From NCBI GenBank assembly GCA_937942465.1, contig CALDEO010000199.1, positions 1 through 6,509 on the forward strand: a stretch of DNA of 6,509 bases, written 5' to 3'. The first letter of the stretch is position 1; every line of letters starts with the position of its first letter. The position numbers and the translations under genes are program-made. This DNA comes from an uncultured Saprospiraceae bacterium. GTDB lineage: Bacteria > Bacteroidota > Bacteroidia > Chitinophagales > Saprospiraceae. The notes under the pieces were generated by a model, which did no database searches, was not told the DNA's origin, and saw only the letters and a list, made by a program, of their open reading frames with translations. Of this stretch, positions 1 through 4,115 are shown in pieces.

Positions 1-776
1 CCCATAGTACTGAATCCTCCATCGTGATAGAGATTCTGCATCGTGACCATTCTAGTCATGTCAGAGAACATCATTACTGTGTAGTCGGCACAAGCATCAG
101 CGCTTGCATTACCAAGTGGTGACATGTTCTCAGCATATCCAAAAAACTCTTTAAAACCCTTAACGCCACTACCTGCGGTAGTCCATGTAGGAGATTGAGA
201 GATTGTATTTACTCTTACATTTTTTTGCTCACCGTAGTGATATCCAAAGCTTCTTGCAAAACTCTCTAGCAAAGACTTAGACTCAGCCATCTCACCATAG
301 TCAGGGAATATTCTCTGTGCAGCGATGTATGTCAGTGCTACGATAGATCCCCACTCTGATACAGCGTCAAGCTTCATAGCTGTCTGCATCAACTTATGAA
401 AAGAAATTGAGCTAATGTCAAACGTCTTCTGCATCCAATCGTAATTGGTATCTGTATAGTGTTTCTTTTTTCTCACATTGATAGACATACCTATTGAGTG
501 TAGAATGAAGTCCATAGGGCCTCCAAGTATCTCTACAGACTTAGTCAATAGATTTTCTAGATCTTCAAGATTGGTCGCGTCAGCCGCTATTACTTGACAG
601 TTTAGTTTGTCAGCTAATTTTTGGATGCCTCCCATTCTTAGGGCCACAGGTGCATTCGTAAGTACGATTTCTGCTCCTTCTTCTACAGCTCGTTCTGCAA
701 CTTTCCAAGCGATCGACTGCTCATCTAATGCACCAAAAATAATTCCTCTTTTACCTTTTAAAAGTCCGTATGCCAT
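1..776 (-). CDS. fabI: Enoyl-[acyl-carrier-protein] reductase (NADH), FabI type, missing its last residues
   Basis: Catalyses the last step of each type II fatty-acid elongation cycle in the cytoplasm, reducing trans-2-enoyl-ACP with NAD(P)H. My translation gives 258 complete codons plus two bases with no internal stop. Visible FabI features: a cofactor-binding loop GALDEQSIAWKVA (residues 15-27, the relaxed FabI form of the Rossmann glycine motif), LHSIGMS at 92-98, and the catalytic set Tyr150, Tyr160 and Lys167 (Y-x9-Y-x6-K, the spacing of FabI rather than ordinary SDR enzymes). VNTISQSP follows at 189-196, then the substrate-loop region TTAGSGVKGF and the C-terminal HDGGFSTMG. The family is about 270 residues long, so roughly the last ten are cut off by the window edge. 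The ATG at 776 gives MAYGLLKGKRGIIFGA, the usual Bacteroidota N-terminus. It starts 10 bases after the recN stop with no promoter box between, so it is probably read through from recN. Identity is near certain from motifs; only the C-terminus is unseen. Confidence 0.94.
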   Translation of the reverse strand, partial: MAYGLLKGKRGIIFGALDEQSIAWKVAERAVEEGAEIVLTNAPVALRMGGIQKLADKLNCQVIAADATNLEDLENLLTKSVEILGGPMDFILHSIGMSINVRKKKHYTDTNYDWMQKTFDISSISFHKLMQTAMKLDAVSEWGSIVALTYIAAQRIFPDYGEMAESKSLLESFARSFGYHYGEQKNVRVNTISQSPTWTTAGSGVKGFKEFFGYAENMSPLGNASADACADYTVMMFSDMTRMVTMQNLYHDGGFSTM

Positions 777-786
777 AATATTTAAT

Positions 787-2442
787 TTACATTTTTATTA
801 ATTCCTGAGCATTGGTTATAGCTGACTGACTTGGAGGATCTCCACTCAGTATTTTAGCTATTTCCAGTACTCTTTCTTCATCGGTCAGCGACCTTATTTG
901 AGTCTTTGTTTTCTTATCTACAACTTGTTTGTATATGAATAAGTGATCATCAGCTCTAGATGCTATCTGCGCAGAGTGGGTGATACTTACTACTTGCTTT
1001 CCTTGGGCCATCTCTCTCATGATATTACCCATCTTGATCGATACCTCACCAGATACTCCTGTATCTATCTCATCAAATATCATGGTTGGTAGATTGATCA
1101 CACTGGCAACGACTGACTTAAGACAGAGTGTCAGACGCGATATTTCACCACCCGACGCGGTATCTTTTACAGGTTTAGGTACACTACCTAAGTTAGGTGC
1201 AAAATAATACTCAATATCATCGATTCCTGATTTGTTAAGCTCTTTTTGTATTTCCTGCTTGACGATCAATTTGGCTTGAGGCATTCCTAGTTCAGACAAT
1301 AGACCACTGATTCTGTCTTGATACTCTGTACTAGACTGTGCTCTTTTCTTACTTATTTTTTTTGCTTTCGCGAATGCATTAGCCTCGAGCTTTTTAATTT
1401 CTTTTTCGGTGGAGACAATTTCTTTATCTACCGTTGACGAAGTTTTTAATTTAGCTCTTACCTCATCTCTGAATGCCAATAACTCCTCTGTATTGTTAAT
1501 GTGATGTTTCTTCTGTAATCTATAGAGCTCATTCAACGTATCTTGCAACTCTGCAGCCCTATTGCCGTCTCCATCTATCTGCTCGACATAGTCTTTTATG
1601 TCATTTGCCCAATCATTAAGTATTTCTATATTCTCATCTAATCTAGAGTTTAGGCTTTCCATTGCTTTATCTACAGCACCGTACTGTGATAAGTCTTTAG
1701 CCATAGTTCTTAACTGATCGACAATAGCATTTTCATTATCGTTGATTGCGTAAGATGCCTGGTTTCCAGAGTTAATGATTCCTTCTGCATTATTCAATAC
1801 ATTGAGCTCCGACTCTATTTCTTCTTGATTGATATCTTCTAGGGGTAGGGTATTGAGCTCTTCTAGTTGAAATTTTAGAAAATCTGATTCCTTTGATAGC
1901 TCTATACTCTTAGCCTTTAATGCCTCAAGATGTTTTTTCTTTTTGGCAAGACTGCTGAAGTCTACTCTGTATTCAATAAGGTCGGGTTGTACTTCTGCAA
2001 AAGCATCTAGCATATCAAGCTGAAAACTCTTCTTTTGAATATCTAGCAAGTCAAATTGCTGATGCAAGTTGACCAACCGGTCTGTCAGGGTCTTGAGAGT
2101 CGATAAGTTGACAGGGGTATCGTTGATAAATGCCCTAGACTTGCCACTTGGAGTTATTTCTCTTCTTATGATCGTGGTTTCTTCAAAGTCTATATCCTCA
2201 TTTTCAAACAATCCTTGCATGTCATAATCACGAATGTCAAATGTGGCCTCGACGATACTTTTCTTTTCTGGGTTGTTGAGTACAGAGGAGTCTGCACGCT
2301 TTCCTAGTATAAGACCTAGTGCTCCTAGGATAATTGATTTTCCGGCTCCAGTCTCTCCTGTAATAACGGTAAACCCTTTATCGAAAGGTACGGAGACCTT
2401 CTCGATGATCGCATAGTTTGATATCTCTAATTGCTTCAACAT
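787..2442 (-). CDS. recN: DNA repair protein RecN (SMC-like ATPase)
   Basis: RecN is a cytoplasmic SMC-like ATPase that acts early in RecA-dependent repair of double-strand breaks, holding or bridging DNA ends. The 551-residue length is that of a full family member. The N-terminal half-ATPase has LKQLEISNYAIIEKVSVPF and the Walker A GETGAGKS (29-36). A long, Lys/Glu/Leu-rich middle (roughly 150-380) reads as the coiled-coil arm pair. The C-terminal half-ATPase has the ABC signature SGGE (430-433, then ISRL), Walker B MIFDE with Asp457-Glu458, the D-loop-like IDTGVSG, and the switch His489 in ITHSAQIA. It ends in LSGDPPSQSAITNAQELIKM, the usual RecN tail with A-x-x-N-A-x-E-L. No frameshift or missing motif residue is seen. 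The ATG at 2442 puts the conserved LxIxNYAIIE motif at the very N-terminus. It lies 80 bases downstream of the lipoprotein gene and 10 bases ahead of fabI. LexA control is known for recN in some bacteria, but I see no LexA box here. Confidence 0.97.
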   Translation of the reverse strand: MLKQLEISNYAIIEKVSVPFDKGFTVITGETGAGKSIILGALGLILGKRADSSVLNNPEKKSIVEATFDIRDYDMQGLFENEDIDFEETTIIRREITPSGKSRAFINDTPVNLSTLKTLTDRLVNLHQQFDLLDIQKKSFQLDMLDAFAEVQPDLIEYRVDFSSLAKKKKHLEALKAKSIELSKESDFLKFQLEELNTLPLEDINQEEIESELNVLNNAEGIINSGNQASYAINDNENAIVDQLRTMAKDLSQYGAVDKAMESLNSRLDENIEILNDWANDIKDYVEQIDGDGNRAAELQDTLNELYRLQKKHHINNTEELLAFRDEVRAKLKTSSTVDKEIVSTEKEIKKLEANAFAKAKKISKKRAQSSTEYQDRISGLLSELGMPQAKLIVKQEIQKELNKSGIDDIEYYFAPNLGSVPKPVKDTASGGEISRLTLCLKSVVASVINLPTMIFDEIDTGVSGEVSIKMGNIMREMAQGKQVVSITHSAQIASRADDHLFIYKQVVDKKTKTQIRSLTDEERVLEIAKILSGDPPSQSAITNAQELIKM

Positions 2443-2452
2443 AATCTACAGG

Positions 2453-2460
2453 CAAAAGTA
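2453..2460 (-). promoter_or_regulatory. Candidate Bacteroidota -7 promoter box for recN-fabI
   Basis: Read on the minus strand, this is TACTTTTG followed by CC, an exact match to the Bacteroidota housekeeping-sigma -7 consensus TAnnTTTG. It lies 10 bases ahead of the recN ATG, so the predicted transcript would have a very short leader of a few bases. I see no TTG at the expected -33 position, which lowers confidence. If real, it gives recN-fabI its own promoter inside the 80-base gap after the lipoprotein gene. Confidence 0.42.
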
Positions 2461-2522
2461 AGTAATTTTATAAGACTTTACCTTTTCATAAAAAAGCCAC
2501 TCTATTATGGAATCTTAGTCCC

Positions 2523-3650
2523 TTAATGTTTTACTTTTTCAGAATAATCTAAAAATATCAAGTTGTCTTTGGCAAGTGAAAATTTGAATTCCTTTTCTTT
2601 TAGTAAAATAAAACCCCCTCTGTATCTTCCTATACCATTAACAGTAAAGGCCTGATTGAAGAGGTGCCTAGGAACATACACCTCATTTGTCCTGCTCTTG
2701 TAAATATTACCTAAAGAATCTTCTATGATTAAATTATAGTATTCAACACCTATTTTCCAATTGTCGTTAATTTTAAAAGTGAATTTTTCTGAGATAACTT
2801 CTGTCTGATCGAATTTAACTGCAACATTAAAGTCGAAATTGGTAGAAGATTTTCCTTCTATATATTTAACTAATAATTTTTTAATACTAGGATTCAGAGC
2901 TGGAATTGCAATATATTTTATTACTGATTCTTTAGGCGGAATAACCATCTCGTCGGACATATTCAGTCTGTACACATTATTTAATTTATTTTGATTATTT
3001 CTATGCGCTTCTTCGAAATATCCAATTTTAAAGGGCACCAACTGCTCATAACCACTATTAAAATAGAAATTGTTAATATCTACTTGAATTACTTCATTGG
3101 ATTTGTTTGTTAGCGTTACTTCAAAAACACTTAAATATTGACCGTTTACGCTATATGGATTATATGTATCAGGTGTACTATTGGTCAATAAATAGTCTAT
3201 TGGATCTGTATTTTGTGGTTCATTGAAAAGATTAGATAATATTGCTTGACTTACAGTATTAGTTAAAACTCCGGTTGAATTTTTATCGTGGACAAAATCA
3301 ATTATTTGCTTTTTCCTTTTCATTTGTTTTTTTTGTCGAATAGTAAGTGCATTTGTAGTGCCATCAGGATTAACTCGTTCAGTTGTCTCTAGAGATCTTG
3401 ATAAAATACCATCAAAGTCCATTAAAGAGTCCGTGATTGAATTCATTTTGAAACCATCAACAGGAGATATTAGTAAATCGAATTTTTGATTAACAGATTT
3501 GGTAATCAAATTTGGATTAAAAGTTATTATCCTAGAATTTGTGTTTTGAACAATAGTATCAGTATTAATTTTTTTGACTCCAGAGCATCCAAACAAAAGT
3601 AAAGAAGCCAAAACGAACAACAGAATTTGATTTTTCATAAATTGATCCAT
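2523..3650 (-). CDS. Uncharacterised lipoprotein with a probable beta-sandwich domain
   Basis: I do not recognise this 375-residue protein. It opens with a lipoprotein signal: Lys6, a hydrophobic stretch ILLFVLASLLL (9-19) and the lipobox LFGC with Cys22 as the lipidated residue. Residues after Cys22 (SGVKKINTD) lack the acidic cluster that marks surface-exported lipoproteins in Bacteroidota, so an inner-leaflet, periplasm-facing location is more likely (inference). Residues 100-120 form a very basic patch (RQKKQMKRKKQ). Residues 173-265 alternate strands in the pattern of an Ig-like or DUF4352-like sandwich: VFEVTLTNKSNEVIQVDINN, then VIPPKESVIKYIAIPALNPS. The C-terminal part (270-370) is also predicted beta-rich. 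ATG 3638 (MKNQILLF, residue 5) is as good a start as ATG 3650. The gene is visibly more AT-rich than recN: the row at 2821-2880 is 14/60 G+C against 24/60 at 1561-1620. Upstream, TAACTTTA (3672-3665) is a one-mismatch promoter box. The gene is certainly plausible; the function is unknown. Confidence 0.86.
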   Translation of the reverse strand: MDQFMKNQILLFVLASLLLFGCSGVKKINTDTIVQNTNSRIITFNPNLITKSVNQKFDLLISPVDGFKMNSITDSLMDFDGILSRSLETTERVNPDGTTNALTIRQKKQMKRKKQIIDFVHDKNSTGVLTNTVSQAILSNLFNEPQNTDPIDYLLTNSTPDTYNPYSVNGQYLSVFEVTLTNKSNEVIQVDINNFYFNSGYEQLVPFKIGYFEEAHRNNQNKLNNVYRLNMSDEMVIPPKESVIKYIAIPALNPSIKKLLVKYIEGKSSTNFDFNVAVKFDQTEVISEKFTFKINDNWKIGVEYYNLIIEDSLGNIYKSRTNEVYVPRHLFNQAFTVNGIGRYRGGFILLKEKEFKFSLAKDNLIFLDYSEKVKH

Positions 3651-3761
3651 TTAATTTTGAGAAGTAAAGTTAAAATTGTTCTTCATAATACTTAGTGTTT
3701 CTATGTGGCAATTCTACATGTTTACTTTTCATTCTGCAATTAAGCATTTCATGTGGGCGAT

Positions 3762-3780
3762 TGTTTTTATAGTAAAAACA
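3762..3780. repeat. Perfect 8+3+8 inverted repeat
   Basis: TGTTTTTA (3762-3769) and TAAAAACA (3773-3780) are exact reverse complements around the spacer TAG. The 19-base palindrome is centred about 120 bases ahead of the lipoprotein start and about 345 bases ahead of the surface-protein start. The arms are nearly all A/T, so an operator is more likely than a terminator, although the run CTCTCTTTTT follows on the plus strand. Chance occurrence in AT-rich DNA cannot be excluded. Confidence 0.4.
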
Positions 3781-3814
3781 CTCTCTTTTTGCATGATTTT
3801 ATCATTTGCGAGTG

Positions 3815-3909
3815 ATTATCATATTTAATTAATGTAGCTTATGTAAATGATTGTTAAGTAGTTAGTTGTGTTTAAATTAATGTTTTTATTATGATAATTA
3901 TGCTTATGT
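3815..3909. repeat. Cluster of repeated 8-9-base words
   Basis: AATTAATGT occurs at 3827-3835 and 3875-3883, and GCTTATGT at 3837-3844 and 3902-3909. The same two words thus recur in the same order, separated by 1 base the first time and 18 bases the second. ATTATCAT (3815-3822) is the exact reverse complement of ATGATAAT (3891-3898), and ATGAT-TTT-ATCAT lies just to the left (3793-3805). This could be a duplicated regulatory block, one copy widened, or noise in AT-rich DNA. Confidence 0.3.
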
Positions 3910-3911
3910 GT

Positions 3912-3939
3912 TTGACATTAAATTATAATTTTTTATAAT
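3912..3939 (+). promoter_or_regulatory. Sigma70-like TTGACA-N16-TATAAT, alternative promoter
   Basis: TTGACA at 3912-3917 and TATAAT at 3934-3939 match the classical sigma70 boxes exactly, with a 16-base spacer. Bacteroidota primary sigma factors normally use TTG with TAnnTTTG instead, and TATAAT is easily found by chance in this AT-rich stretch (further copies at 3924 and 3941). It is recorded as an alternative to the box at 3968 for the surface-protein gene. Confidence 0.2.
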
Positions 3940-3966
3940 ATATAATACTTCATATTAATTATAATT
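3921..3966. repeat. Two copies of the palindrome AATTATAATT
   Basis: The self-complementary 10-mer AATTATAATT lies at 3921-3930 and again at 3957-3966, 36 bases apart start to start. The second copy abuts the TATATTTG promoter box. A pair of identical palindromes ending at a promoter is the layout of a two-site operator, but the sequence is all A/T and may simply reflect composition. Confidence 0.3.
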
Positions 3967-3967
3967 A

Positions 3968-3975
3968 TATATTTG
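3968..3975 (+). promoter_or_regulatory. Candidate Bacteroidota -7 box for the surface-protein gene
   Basis: TATATTTG fits TAnnTTTG exactly. It lies at the border where the extremely AT-rich region gives way to a balanced, structured stretch, which is where a transcription start would be expected. It predicts a start near 3982 and a leader of about 134 bases. No TTG is seen at about -33 upstream. Confidence 0.38.
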
Positions 3976-4115
3976 TGGTAATAACTTGGCTTGCCGTAAG
4001 GTAACCCGTAAGAAACTACACAAGACTACAAACAGTAAGAATATCTGTATCATGGATACACGTAACCGTGTATTGGTGATATGAATTTTACAATTTAACA
4101 CCGCTAGGGTCTAAA
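3976..4115 (+). promoter_or_regulatory. Structured 5' leader of the surface-protein gene
   Basis: This 140-base stretch is clearly richer in G+C than the DNA to its left and contains no gene of size. Two hairpins can be drawn in the RNA. The first pairs UUGCC (3991-3995) with GGUAA (4000-4004) around a GUAA loop, a GNRA tetraloop. The second is the long hairpin at 4049-4080. CCGCTAGG near the end (4101-4108) is repeated 40 bases on inside the coding region. Just before the start codon the sequence is TCTAAA, with no Shine-Dalgarno, as usual in Bacteroidota. I cannot match the stretch to any riboswitch class I know, so its role as a regulatory leader is inference. Confidence 0.4.
4049..4080 (+). 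promoter_or_regulatory. Long hairpin in the leader, UAAC loop
   Basis: ATACACG (4056-4062) and CGTGTAT (4067-4073) are perfect reverse complements around TAAC. The stem extends outward through TGG/TGG (two G-U wobbles and one G-G mismatch) to ATCA (4049-4052) pairing with TGAT (4077-4080), giving 14-base arms with a single true mismatch. A competing small hairpin, TGTATC-ATG-GATACA (4046-4060), uses part of the same sequence. The hairpin ends 35 bases before the ATG. There is no U-run after it, so it is not an intrinsic terminator. Confidence 0.5.

Larger units (their letters stand above)
3651..3967. other. AT-rich divergent intergenic region
   Basis: No convincing gene lies here. The stretch separates the minus-strand lipoprotein gene from the plus-strand surface-protein gene, so any regulator bound here could affect both. 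It is strongly AT-rich and unusually full of short palindromes and repeated words, listed separately. The only open frame of note is a 41-codon plus-strand frame at 3703-3828. It contains the hydrophobic stretch FMWAIVFIVKTLSFCMILSF, but I see no ribosome site and nothing in the way of homology, so I do not call it as a gene. No tRNA-like or terminator-like structure with a GC-rich stem is present. Confidence 0.6.

Noticed and set aside
607..801. Plus-strand open frame of 64 codons opposite fabI
   Set aside because: It lies antisense to the well-supported FabI sequence and has no recognisable domain; a shadow frame.
980..1207. Plus-strand open frame of 75 codons opposite the recN C-terminal ATPase region
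   Set aside because: Antisense to the conserved Walker B and signature motifs of RecN, whose coding constraint explains the open frame.
2234..2416. Plus-strand open frame of 60 codons opposite the recN N-terminus
   Set aside because: Antisense to the Walker A region; no independent support.
2490..2510. Possible minus-strand terminator after the lipoprotein gene: CCAT-N6-GTGG then C and six T
   Set aside because: The stem is only four pairs with one G-U wobble, too weak to call as an intrinsic terminator; the T-run alone is not evidence in AT-rich DNA.
3761..3790. Plus-strand intrinsic terminator from the palindrome at 3762-3780 plus CTCTCTTTTT
   Set aside because: The stem is almost entirely A-U pairs, the T-run is five bases displaced from it, and no plus-strand gene lies upstream to terminate.
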